DNA of 39,878 nucleotides, from positions 1-39,878 of the forward strand of contig QZKI01000021.1 of NCBI GenBank assembly GCA_003598055.1, given 5' to 3'. Position numbers and translations under genes: made by a program. Of the stretch, positions 22,312 to 30,129 are shown piece by piece. Each line of letters opens with the position of its first letter. Within the stretch, counting starts at the first letter, position 1. The notes beneath the pieces are model-generated. The model saw only the letters and a program-made list of their open reading frames with translations, was not told the DNA's origin and did no database searches. The stretch comes from Candidatus Abyssobacteria bacterium SURF_17 (GTDB taxonomy: Bacteria > Abyssobacteria > SURF-5).

Positions 22312-23553
22312 TTACCCTCGTTCGGAAATCATTTCCTCGAATGTCTTTTCAACCCGAGCCGCGAACGCATCGTCGTTGATGTGACAATCAATCTCGATGA
22401 GTTTGACCTTCTTCTTCAGGTTTTGTTTCAGCGCGTTGATGAACGCCTGGTCGGATTCCGGGTCATACAGGGGCGCGCCTTTCTTGCTTGCTTCGGAGAA
22501 GCCGCGCAGCGGGATGATGATTGCAACCGGCCCCGCCGCCTGATTTGCATGCGCGGCGATGCTGGCGGCGATTTTCTCCAATTCATCCTTGCTGGTCCTG
22601 AACAGGACGACGGTTTCACCGTGCATGCTCCATGCGCGATTCTGATATTCAGCGGGCACGGAATCTATTCCGGTCCCGGGGAAGATGTGCATGTCAAGGC
22701 CGCCGGGAGCGATTATCTGAGGCAGAGCTTTCTCGCTGGCGCTGTCAAGCCGCGTTCTGCGCACCTCCGGTGTTCCGACCAGCATTGATACTATCTCATC
22801 GGAATAGAGCGTCATCGGAACTGTTTCGAAGGAGGTGAGGTCAATGATTGCATCGATTGCACCCGCTCGCACGAGCTTATCGAGCTCGGCCGTCTTCGCG
22901 TGAAACACTATCGAGTCGTAGCCTTTTTTTTCAAGGCGGGCGATAACATTCTGCACGGCGGGCGTGGTGACACCCAAGGCGGTAATTCCCACGAGCATTC
23001 TTTGCTCTTCTTTAGGAAGTTCCTGCTCCGCCATGCCCATAATCGCGCCGGCGGCATTTGCGAGCGTTTTCTTGACTATCCTGTTGAGGCCGACAAGGTC
23101 GACGGGTGTTTGCATTACCGTTATATCTGCATCTCCGACGGGCGTGGTGGTGAGAAAGGTGGTGACGATGAGCTTCGGAACGCCCATTGGGAGCGCTTTC
23201 ATGGCTGTTGCCCCCAGCGCGGCGCCGGTGCTGCCGCCGAGGCTCACGATGCCGTCGAGCTTCCCCGCTTCCCATAAGTCGGTTGTTATCTTCTGAACTC
23301 CTTCGATCATGACTCTTGTTGCTTCATATCTGTCGGCGCCCTTTTCAGCGGCCTCAATGAGTTCTTTGAGACGCTTGCCGCCCGCCTCGGCGACACGCTC
23401 TCTCGTAAAGTCGCCGGGAAAGAGTGGCTTGCCCATGACACCGGCATCAATAATGATCGGACTGTGCCCTCTTCTTTTGATAAGTTTTTTGAGAAATTTG
23501 ACTTCGTCACCTCGGGTGTCGAGGGTAGCAACAATCACGATTGATTTGCCCAC
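22312..23553 (-). CDS. Tm-1-like ATP-binding domain protein (UPF0261)
   Basis: Protein of the UPF0261 family, which corresponds to the N-terminal ATP-binding domain of tomato Tm-1; bacterial function is unknown. Visible features are the N-terminal IVIVATLDTRGDEVKFLK, GIVSLGGSTGAALGATAMKA, ITVMQTPVDLVGLN, VFHAKTAELDKLVRAGAIDA and IPLRGFSEASKKGAPLYDPES. At 413 residues it is of family length. The GTG start at 23553 is favoured because GGGAGG lies seven bases upstream; the TTG five codons earlier would overlap that site. It is the first gene of a two-gene operon with the PEP-hydrolase-family gene. This gene order is common in bacteria, and the fusion in eukaryotes argues for physical interaction or sequential reactions. 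Confidence 0.88.
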   Translation of the reverse strand: MGKSIVIVATLDTRGDEVKFLKKLIKRRGHSPIIIDAGVMGKPLFPGDFTRERVAEAGGKRLKELIEAAEKGADRYEATRVMIEGVQKITTDLWEAGKLDGIVSLGGSTGAALGATAMKALPMGVPKLIVTTFLTTTPVGDADITVMQTPVDLVGLNRIVKKTLANAAGAIMGMAEQELPKEEQRMLVGITALGVTTPAVQNVIARLEKKGYDSIVFHAKTAELDKLVRAGAIDAIIDLTSFETVPMTLYSDEIVSMLVGTPEVRRTRLDSASEKALPQIIAPGGLDMHIFPGTGIDSVPAEYQNRAWSMHGETVVLFRTSKDELEKIAASIAAHANQAAGPVAIIIPLRGFSEASKKGAPLYDPESDQAFINALKQNLKKKVKLIEIDCHINDDAFAARVEKTFEEMISERG

Positions 23554-23697
23554 ATCAAAACCTCCCAAGAAAAGACGGGGAAAAGGGGAAATGGGAAAAG
23601 GGAGACATGAGGGCGCCTCAGAACTTCTCTTATCTTATCATGTCCATCCCCACGTGTCATTCCTGTGCCCTTGTCGGGTGTCCGGCATAAGAGATGC

Positions 23698-23746
23698 TTC
23701 AAGCGGGCACATCTCATTGTAGAAGTCGTTCGCGAGCGACCCCTAC
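23698..23746. repeat. Shared 20-mer and adjoining palindrome
   Basis: TTCAAGCGGGCACATCTCAT (23698-23717) matches CTCAAGCAGGCACATCTCAT at 35086-35105 in 18 of 20 bases. It is followed by the palindromic GTAGAAGTCGTTCGCGAGCG (23719) closing with CGACCCCTAC at 23746. The surrounding gap (23554-23842) holds no gene that I can support. Confidence 0.55.
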
Positions 23747-23842
23747 ACTTTGGACAGCGCGACATCGCCGACCCTCCGCACCAGCTACTCCTTCGCGAAC
23801 TTGTGCTGGGAGCATCCGAAGTATATACCATTAGGAGTCGTA

Positions 23843-25012
23843 TTACAAAGGCTTGCGGCGCGGTTTCGCCTTCATCCCGAACAGGAATCGGGTCACATAC
23901 ACGCGTCGTATCAGGAGATCATAGATGAGCGTGGCGAGCGCGAGCGAAAGCACACTGATGCAAAGGAATTTCACAACAATGGTTGTCTGCCATCTGACTA
24001 CATAATAGCTTATTGCAACAATGACGGCGTGATGGAGTATGTAGAACGGCAAGACCGCCTCGGTCGCGTAATCGAGAATCCTATTGGTGAACTTCAAGTA
24101 TCTCCGACCGAAGCCGAGCAATGTCATCAGCCAGCACCATGAGCTGAAGCCGTGGAGAAGCATGTAGAGAATCCAGTTGAGCGAATAATCGGGGGGCGGG
24201 GGTAGGCCGGTTTGGCGGAGGGCGAGAATCAACGCCATTGAAACAATCGCTAAAACTATCGAGATGCTGCGGCGCCTTTCCACTGATTCGAAGAATCTCG
24301 GGTCAGCGCATAGGATATATCCATAGCAAAACACGGTGATATACAATGCGAAATTCGCCCAGTCATTATACAGGTTCTGGAAACCGGGCCATTTCGCCCG
24401 GAAGAGGGCTTGGGCAAGCATGAGCGGAATTGCGGCCAGGAACACCACTCCGGGCTTTTCGCAAAATACAGCAATCTTGGATATGTCCATCTGTCCTTTG
24501 TTTGTCCTGAGGTAGAGAAAAAGCGGAAGCGTGAGCACGGAGAACACAAAAAGGTATGCGAGAAACCACAACTGCCCCCAGGTGAAGTTTCCGTGGGGAT
24601 AGATGCCGTCGAAAGAATGTGGGTAAAACTGAATATATGAGCCGGAGAACTCGTGATAGTAGAGACGCTGGAAGTAAACCTGAACGGGGACGACTGCGAA
24701 CGTGCCGAAGATGAGCGGAATTATCAGACGGTTGATGCGTTCTCTGAAGAACTGAAAGCCGCCGCGAGATTGCAGGGAGAACCATGCGGCCGCTCCCGAC
24801 ACCAGAAACAGAAGAGCCATGTGCCACTGATTCAGGAAATAGGCGAACGCCTCCATGGCGGCGTTGGGCTCGGCCTTGATGTAGGAGACATATCCTCGAT
24901 TGAATATGACGGCGGTATGGTACGGGATGAGGAGGAGCACCGCCAGGATTCTCAGCCAATCTATGTCGTATCGTCGTTCTAAGGCGGTATGTGCTGCAAT
25001 CATTGCCCGCAT
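23843..25012 (-). CDS. Acyltransferase family 3 membrane protein
   Basis: Integral membrane acyltransferase of the Acyl_transf_3 family (OafA/NodX/OpgC-like), which moves acyl groups to sugars or other extracytoplasmic molecules. Signature residues are visible at the N-terminus: RRYDIDWLRILAVLLLIPYH, with the conserved Asp-Arg region and a His in TM1 (IPYHTAVIFN). About ten hydrophobic helices follow, with basic loops such as FQFFRERINRLIIPL, typical of the family. The ATG at 25012 is chosen for its position just before the first motif; a TTG fourteen codons earlier is possible, and neither has a strong ribosome site. A GT-C-like gene lies 100 bases upstream on the same strand, so both may modify the same surface glycan. 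The substrate is not indicated. Confidence 0.85.
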   Translation of the reverse strand: MRAMIAAHTALERRYDIDWLRILAVLLLIPYHTAVIFNRGYVSYIKAEPNAAMEAFAYFLNQWHMALLFLVSGAAAWFSLQSRGGFQFFRERINRLIIPLIFGTFAVVPVQVYFQRLYYHEFSGSYIQFYPHSFDGIYPHGNFTWGQLWFLAYLFVFSVLTLPLFLYLRTNKGQMDISKIAVFCEKPGVVFLAAIPLMLAQALFRAKWPGFQNLYNDWANFALYITVFCYGYILCADPRFFESVERRRSISIVLAIVSMALILALRQTGLPPPPDYSLNWILYMLLHGFSSWCWLMTLLGFGRRYLKFTNRILDYATEAVLPFYILHHAVIVAISYYVVRWQTTIVVKFLCISVLSLALATLIYDLLIRRVYVTRFLFGMKAKPRRKPL

Positions 25013-25112
25013 GCCCGAACTCTCAGTCCTGTCACCCGTTGCGGTTGCGAGCAATTATATGCTTCTGCCCTTTCACATTCAAGAAGAGTAATCACAGGAA
25101 GGGATGTTTTCG

Positions 25113-26753
25113 TTATCTCATGGGGGGATTCGACTTGGGCATCGGTTCGAGTGTTATGGGTCTCTCATGTATGTAATCAAATACCATGACGAGGCTCGGT
25201 TGAGAAGCAAGGTGGCGGAGTTCGTTGACGGAATAGTCGGGTATTTTTTGATGGTGCTCATGCTGAGGTTTGAGGAAAATCCATTGGCTTTCGGGCAGAA
25301 CATATAACTGTGAACATGTCCCGAGCGAGTAATTCTTTCTCCAGACCTCGGCTCCTTCTTGCAGGTCCAATATTCTGAGGAAGTCGTCGTAAGGCAGAAC
25401 AAATGAAGACAACCCTCCGGCGCGGCAAATCGCGTAGGGGAAATTGATGAGGTATATTCTCTCAGTTTGCGATGGATGAAGGCGTGCGGACTGCACATAC
25501 TCTGTGCAAGAACGGACAATCTCCGATGCCTTCTCCTGGCTGCCCATGAAGTATCTCACATTCAAGAGATTGTTCTTGACGGGAACGAAGAGAATGCCCA
25601 GCAACAACAAAAGCGTGCAACGTTCCCTTGTCGAGGCCGGCAATCTCTTCAGGAGTGACGAATGCTGTTGCAGCTCTTGCTCAACAAATGCTGCAACTCC
25701 TCCAATTGCCTTGTGCAAGGCTCTCATGAAAAGGATTGCGGCGCCAGTGGAAGCGGCATAGAGATGGCGGCTTCCCACATCAGTCTCGACGGCGATGAGA
25801 AATATCTGGGTGAGAACCCACAAGCTGATGAACCTGTCCCTGGCGGATGACTTGAACAACATTATCACAATCAGTCCAGCGAGGAATATGACCGCAGAGG
25901 TTGAATAGACGCGGGGCATACTCATAATACCGCCAGGCATGAACGCTCTGATGAACTCCGAAGGAATGAGCAGAATGTCCAACGCTCGAAACATGCGCAC
26001 TATCACACCGCTCACCATGCCCGGTTCGAGCGGGTTGAGCGTGTGATAGGTAGCCCGCTCGACAAGGAACGAGCGGATAACCAGGAAAAAGAGTACGCAT
26101 AAGGCTGAAACCCACAGTATGCGCGCCGTCCGGGAGAAGTTGCTGCGATATGATCGTTGTCCACCGGAGCCGAAGGCCATCTCTGGATCGAACAACAGAT
26201 AGAGCGCATACACTGCGAGGAAATTGATGGCAGTCGGGAATACGAAAAGAGAGGCAGCAAAAAGCGTGTTATACACGACTAACGACAGAGTGGATTTGCG
26301 AACAATTGACCTTCGAAGCAACAAGAAGCATGTCAGGAAGAGGAGGGTTATCCCCGCATTCGGGAACCCTCCTCCCCAGCATATTGTCTCAGGCACATAG
26401 ATTCCTGTCAGAAACAGAATCGCAGCGCCGAAGGCCAGTTCCTTGTTTTCGAGCAGGAGACCTGCCAGGACGAACACGAGGATAGCATTAACAGCATGGA
26501 TGATAAGAGAGTTGATGTGTGTCCAGAAAGGGTCAAAGCCAAATAAGGTACTGGGAAAGCAGAACCAAATAATTCCGAGCGGATGATAATGGAATGTATT
26601 GGACCTCGAGGTAAGGAGGCGGATGAAGGCAAATTCATAGCTGTGAAGCCAGTAGATGGGATCGCCCATTTCGCAGAACGAAAGGGCATTCTTGAAAACC
26701 ACGAAAACGATAATCGGAAGAGCCGCGAAATAGAAAATGTGGAGTTTCCGCAT
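25113..26753 (-). CDS. Multi-pass membrane protein, GT-C glycosyltransferase-like
   Basis: 546 residues with about ten to eleven hydrophobic helices and a soluble C-terminal part. The first outer loop (NALSFCEMGDPIYWLHSYEF) carries acidic residues at the position used by GT-C enzymes, and YHPLGIIWFCFPSTLFGFDP, NSLIIHAVNAILVFVLAGLL and CWGGGFPNAGITLLFLTCFL resemble loops of the TMTC/ArnT-like group. It lacks the TPR tail of the related gene at 229-2199. The ATG has no strong ribosome site and is preceded by repeat-like sequence. It lies upstream of an acyltransferase-3 gene on the same strand. Likely a lipid-linked sugar transferase at the cytoplasmic membrane, but this is inferred from topology only. 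Confidence 0.65.
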   Translation of the reverse strand: MRKLHIFYFAALPIIVFVVFKNALSFCEMGDPIYWLHSYEFAFIRLLTSRSNTFHYHPLGIIWFCFPSTLFGFDPFWTHINSLIIHAVNAILVFVLAGLLLENKELAFGAAILFLTGIYVPETICWGGGFPNAGITLLFLTCFLLLRRSIVRKSTLSLVVYNTLFAASLFVFPTAINFLAVYALYLLFDPEMAFGSGGQRSYRSNFSRTARILWVSALCVLFFLVIRSFLVERATYHTLNPLEPGMVSGVIVRMFRALDILLIPSEFIRAFMPGGIMSMPRVYSTSAVIFLAGLIVIMLFKSSARDRFISLWVLTQIFLIAVETDVGSRHLYAASTGAAILFMRALHKAIGGVAAFVEQELQQHSSLLKRLPASTRERCTLLLLLGILFVPVKNNLLNVRYFMGSQEKASEIVRSCTEYVQSARLHPSQTERIYLINFPYAICRAGGLSSFVLPYDDFLRILDLQEGAEVWRKNYSLGTCSQLYVLPESQWIFLKPQHEHHQKIPDYSVNELRHLASQPSLVMVFDYIHERPITLEPMPKSNPPMR

Positions 26754-26936
26754 AGGTACGTCGTCAGAAAGCGCAAAAAACTCTGTCCTGAGAGCCGGAC
26801 GCGGGAATAACAGGGGGACGCGAGCCTGACAGAAGCGAGTAGCCGTTTGTTGCCATTCCGCGACCCCTCATTGTCATTCCCCGGCTTGCCCGGAAAATCC
26901 GATTCACCGAACGCCCGCTCGTCGCGTGGCTGTTTC

Positions 26937-27503
26937 CTACAAGCGATTGCGCTCGCCAATTTTCCGGGCGGGGACGCCGCCGAAAATAGAATAGGGCTCG
27001 GTATTACTCGTGACGACCGCGCCCGCTCCGATGATTGTCCCGTCGGCGATGGTGACGCCGGGCAGTATGACTGTGTTCGCGCCTATCCACACATCGTTCC
27101 CAATTACCACCTGCTTCTTTTCATGACCCTGAAAGAGAATCGGGACCCCCTGAATGTTATAGCGATGCTGCGAAGAAGCGATGACAACATTGGGGCCGAT
27201 GAGGACATAATCGCCGAATTTTACGCCGCCTCGCGCGTAGATGTGGACGCCGCGGTTAATGTTCAGGTTCTTGCCCGCCTCGATTCCGTAGCTGTGTTGG
27301 AGGAAAGCGCCCGGGAAAATGAACGGGAACGGCTCGATTTTCTTGCAGAGAAGCTTATAGAAGGCGTATCGAAGCGCGAATCCCTCAAATCCGGGAAGGT
27401 ACCGGAAGAGCCAGGCCACGTATTCTTCGAGGAAGAGCACGATGACCTGTTTGAGCGAGAAGCTCTTGAAGAAGTTTTCGATCTGGTCGCGGGTGCTTGG
27501 CAT
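26937..27503 (-). CDS. Hexapeptide-repeat (left-handed beta-helix) acyltransferase, WbbJ/LacA-like
   Basis: Cytosolic trimeric O-acetyltransferase of the LbetaH family. The C-terminal half consists of hexapeptide repeats: NLNINRGVHIYARGGVKFG, YVLIGPNVVI, and after the catalytic loop GNDVWIGANTVILPGVTIAD and GTIIGAGAVVTSN. A likely catalytic His sits in ASSQHRYN, and the end GGVPARKIG is typical. The N-terminal ~75 residues are partly hydrophobic and variable. At 188 residues it is of family length. It lies 12 bases after CobO and is the last gene of the probable operon, suggesting co-expression but not a shared pathway. Probable acceptors are sugars of surface polysaccharide. Confidence 0.85.
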   Translation of the reverse strand: MPSTRDQIENFFKSFSLKQVIVLFLEEYVAWLFRYLPGFEGFALRYAFYKLLCKKIEPFPFIFPGAFLQHSYGIEAGKNLNINRGVHIYARGGVKFGDYVLIGPNVVIASSQHRYNIQGVPILFQGHEKKQVVIGNDVWIGANTVILPGVTIADGTIIGAGAVVTSNTEPYSIFGGVPARKIGERNRL

Positions 27504-27515
27504 GGATAAAGCTTG

Positions 27516-28121
27516 TCAGTATTCGATTCCCTTGCGCGCCTTGGTACCGACGCGCCACGGATGCTTGATTTCTCGCATTTCGGTCACGTAATCCGCCAGT
27601 TCCACGAGCATCGGAGGCGCAGACCTGCCCGTCAGCACCACCTCGACGGAATCGCGTTTTCGCTTGAGAACGGCAGCCACCTCCTCGACGGGAAGCAGAT
27701 TGAAATCTATCGCATAGTTGATTTCATCCAGGATGACGAGGTCATACTTGTCTTCAGTAAGACACTTTTCGGCGAACTCGAGTGCGCGGCGAGCCGACTC
27801 GAGGTCGGAAACCCGCGGGTTCTTGGGGTCTACGTGGCACTCCATGCAACCGATGCATTTCTTGTCGGCTGATGGGTCTTTCAGGAGCCGGACGCATTCG
27901 GGCCCCATTTGCACGATCTCGAAGCCGGGTTTCAGTTTGGTCGCGCCCTGAAGCTCGCCGTAACGGTTCGAGGTCTTCAAGAACTGGATCATGATGACCT
28001 TGAGCCCGCCGCCGACTGCGCGCATGGCCATTCCGAGTGCGGACGTGGTCTTTCCCTTTCCATCGCCCGTATAGATGTGGATGAGGCCCGGGCGGCCGGG
28101 CGCGGCCCTACTCTTGCTCAT
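27516..28121 (-). CDS. cobO: Cob(I)yrinic acid a,c-diamide adenosyltransferase (corrinoid adenosyltransferase)
   Basis: Cytosolic enzyme that adenosylates Co(I)-corrinoid with ATP in adenosylcobalamin synthesis or salvage. The P-loop GDGKGKTT (residues 19-26) begins the HIYTGDGKGKTTSALGMAMR signature; MIQFLKTSNRYGE, LVILDEINYAID and VVLTGRSAPPMLVELADYVT follow in family order. Between residues 85 and 100 there is a cysteine-rich stretch, DKKCIGCMECHVDP (C89, C92, C95), not part of the Salmonella CobA core; it may bind a metal or be a lineage trait. The start at ATG 28121 has AAGGA upstream. It overlaps the PhoU-like gene by 14 bases. No other cobalamin gene or B12 riboswitch is seen in the window. 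BtuR/CobA is the same family. Confidence 0.92.
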   Translation of the reverse strand: MSKSRAAPGRPGLIHIYTGDGKGKTTSALGMAMRAVGGGLKVIMIQFLKTSNRYGELQGATKLKPGFEIVQMGPECVRLLKDPSADKKCIGCMECHVDPKNPRVSDLESARRALEFAEKCLTEDKYDLVILDEINYAIDFNLLPVEEVAAVLKRKRDSVEVVLTGRSAPPMLVELADYVTEMREIKHPWRVGTKARKGIEY

Positions 28122-28791
28122 GAGGGTCCTTGGACTCGTCCGAGAAATCGAGATTGTCGACCGAGGTGACGACGCTTGTCGCGATGTTATTCAGGTGGCT
28201 TGCCACCCGCTTGATATAGCGTGCCAGAAGCGTGTATGCGACCGCCTTCTTGGTGGGCAAGTTGTCGGTTATGAGCTGCCGTATGAGCATGTCACACTGG
28301 TCGTTGATTGCCTCGCTCTTTGCGATGATGGAATGTGCCATTTCTTCATCCGACCATTGGAAGGCCTTTCGCGTCTTGCTGAAGAGATTTTCCACTTGCT
28401 CGGCCAAGTCCTTGAGGGGCGTCTTGTAGCGGCCACGGTCGAGAGGAATATCGAACATCGTGGCCAGCTCGAATAAGTTCTTGCAGTAATCCCCTACCCT
28501 TTCGGCATCTTTGACAACGCTCATGAGGACGAGGCAGGCGGGCACGTCGGCGCGGGGTTGAAAAGTAAGGTGACGGATGATCTTGCGACGGATGCTGCGC
28601 TGATGTTCATTGACCTCTTTATCTTTGCTGTAGATTTCCTTCTCGACTTCCTGGGTGGGTCTGCTGTGGAGCAAGACCTTGATGGAAGCGTCGAACATCC
28701 ATTCTGTCTTCTCTATCATTTGCGTGAATTCGTTCAACATGTCGCGCAGGGGCGACTTCGCGCGCAGCATATCAAGAAGTTCCTTGAGCAT
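28108..28791 (-). CDS. PhoU-like domain protein
   Basis: Cytosolic helical protein of the PhoU family, which regulates phosphate transport or Pho signalling. The 227 residues form two three-helix-bundle repeats. LVLMSVVKDAERVGDYCKNL carries the ExxxD/xxERxGD metal-binding pattern; the second half repeats with LLARYIKRVASHLNNIATSV. The N-terminus (LDMLRAKSPLRDMLNEFTQM) is helical. The ATG at 28791 has AGGAGG ten bases upstream; a longer frame to 28875 would add 28 residues without such a site. It lies behind two Na/Pi cotransporters, which in other bacteria are often fused to or paired with PhoU, so it likely gates their activity. It ends within the start of CobO. Confidence 0.87.
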   Translation of the reverse strand: MLKELLDMLRAKSPLRDMLNEFTQMIEKTEWMFDASIKVLLHSRPTQEVEKEIYSKDKEVNEHQRSIRRKIIRHLTFQPRADVPACLVLMSVVKDAERVGDYCKNLFELATMFDIPLDRGRYKTPLKDLAEQVENLFSKTRKAFQWSDEEMAHSIIAKSEAINDQCDMLIRQLITDNLPTKKAVAYTLLARYIKRVASHLNNIATSVVTSVDNLDFSDESKDPHEQE

Positions 28792-28874
28792 TGTCTCATA
28801 TCCTCCTAGGCTGACGGCCCTTTCATTATATCCGAGCGGCGTCTCATTCTCCAAAATCGGCGGCGCCGCATCCA

Positions 28875-30104
28875 TTACAAGGCACGGCGTCTTTCTTCAA
28901 TGAACTTCGAGACCAGTCGAAACACGGTAATGATAATCGGAAGCAATGCGAGGAGCGCTATTGCAACGGGAGTGAGTCCGAATTCACTCAGATAGATGCA
29001 AACGCCCGGAATATAGAAGAATACGATGATCACATAGAGAAAGAGCAACAGCCTGTTTCTTGCCACGTTTCTCCCCAACTCCCGCGCCAAACCGATGGGA
29101 ACGAACCGGAGCGGATAGTAAATCACGATTCCGAAAATATTAAACAGGAGATGAGCGAAAGCGATGGTCACGCCGTTCAGGTTACCGACAGATACGGTCG
29201 CCAAAGAAGCGAGAATGGCGGTCACGGTGGTTCCCAGATTCGCCCCGAGCGTGTAAGGGAAAATCTGCTCGAGGGAGAGGATGCCTGCGGCCACCATGGG
29301 GACGACGAGGGAGGTCGACACGGAGCTGCTCTGAACGAGAGAGGTGATGGAGAGTCCCACGAGCAGACCCACCGCCGCATTTCTGAAAATGAATGTGCCG
29401 AAGAATCTTTCCAACCGTGTGAGCACAAGGCTCTTGAGCACTTTCACGAGAAATGTCAGCGACGAGAAAAGAATAATCAGGCCGAGGACCAAGACAACAG
29501 CGCCCTGGAGCGCCGGATATGCGGGGACGAGTGTTTTTATCAAATCTCCGAGGAGCCGTGAAGCCGGCGCGACAGCGGCTTTGACGGGGCTGCCGAACGT
29601 TGCTCCGCCAAGGCCTCCGAACACGTCCGTTGCGGCGCGAGCCGACTTTTCAATGAACCCGAACATCAACTCGAGGGGAAACAATGTCAAAACGGTGAGG
29701 ACATTGAACATGTCGTGAACCGTCGCTGCTTCCGTCGCCCTGCGGAATTCATCCCTGCGAGTGACGTGGCCGTGCGCGACAAGCGTGTTCGTGATGGTGG
29801 TTCCGACGTTGGCCCCCATGATGATCGGGATAGCGAGGCCGATATCGAGCACGCCGCCGCCGACCAGCCCGACCACCAGCGATGTGGTGCAGGAGGAGCT
29901 TTGCACGAGCGCCGTTGTGAGGGTTCCGATGAAAAGGCCGACAAACTTGTTGCTGGCAAAGGCAAACAGCCGTTCTGCAAATCCTTCGCCGAACAGGCGG
30001 AAGGCGCCTTCCATCAGGCTGATGCTGACCAGAAAGCAGTACAAGAGCGCCCATGTGGCCAGAAGTTTCAATATTACTTTTTGTATGTTGTCTTTCGTGT
30101 CCAT
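28875..30104 (-). CDS. Na/Pi cotransporter family protein (copy 1)
   Basis: Cytoplasmic membrane carrier of the NptA/PF02690 family, importing or exporting phosphate with Na+. It has the family's two inverted repeats, each with the QSSS signature: VQSSSCTTSLVVGLVGGGVL with IIMGANVGTTITNTLVAHGH, and VQSSSVSTSLVVPMVAAGIL with LGANLGTTVTAILASLATVS. Eight to ten hydrophobic helices are present. It is nearly identical in layout and much of its sequence to the upstream neighbour, so the pair arose by recent tandem duplication. The ATG at 30104 gives 409 residues, the same length as the paralogue, whereas the ATG at 30176 would overlap that gene by 47 bases. It has no PhoU domain, but a PhoU-like gene follows. 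Confidence 0.92.
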   Translation of the reverse strand: MDTKDNIQKVILKLLATWALLYCFLVSISLMEGAFRLFGEGFAERLFAFASNKFVGLFIGTLTTALVQSSSCTTSLVVGLVGGGVLDIGLAIPIIMGANVGTTITNTLVAHGHVTRRDEFRRATEAATVHDMFNVLTVLTLFPLELMFGFIEKSARAATDVFGGLGGATFGSPVKAAVAPASRLLGDLIKTLVPAYPALQGAVVLVLGLIILFSSLTFLVKVLKSLVLTRLERFFGTFIFRNAAVGLLVGLSITSLVQSSSVSTSLVVPMVAAGILSLEQIFPYTLGANLGTTVTAILASLATVSVGNLNGVTIAFAHLLFNIFGIVIYYPLRFVPIGLARELGRNVARNRLLLFLYVIIVFFYIPGVCIYLSEFGLTPVAIALLALLPIIITVFRLVSKFIEERRRAL

Positions 30105-30129
30105 ATTCGCATCCGGAATGCGCGAACTA

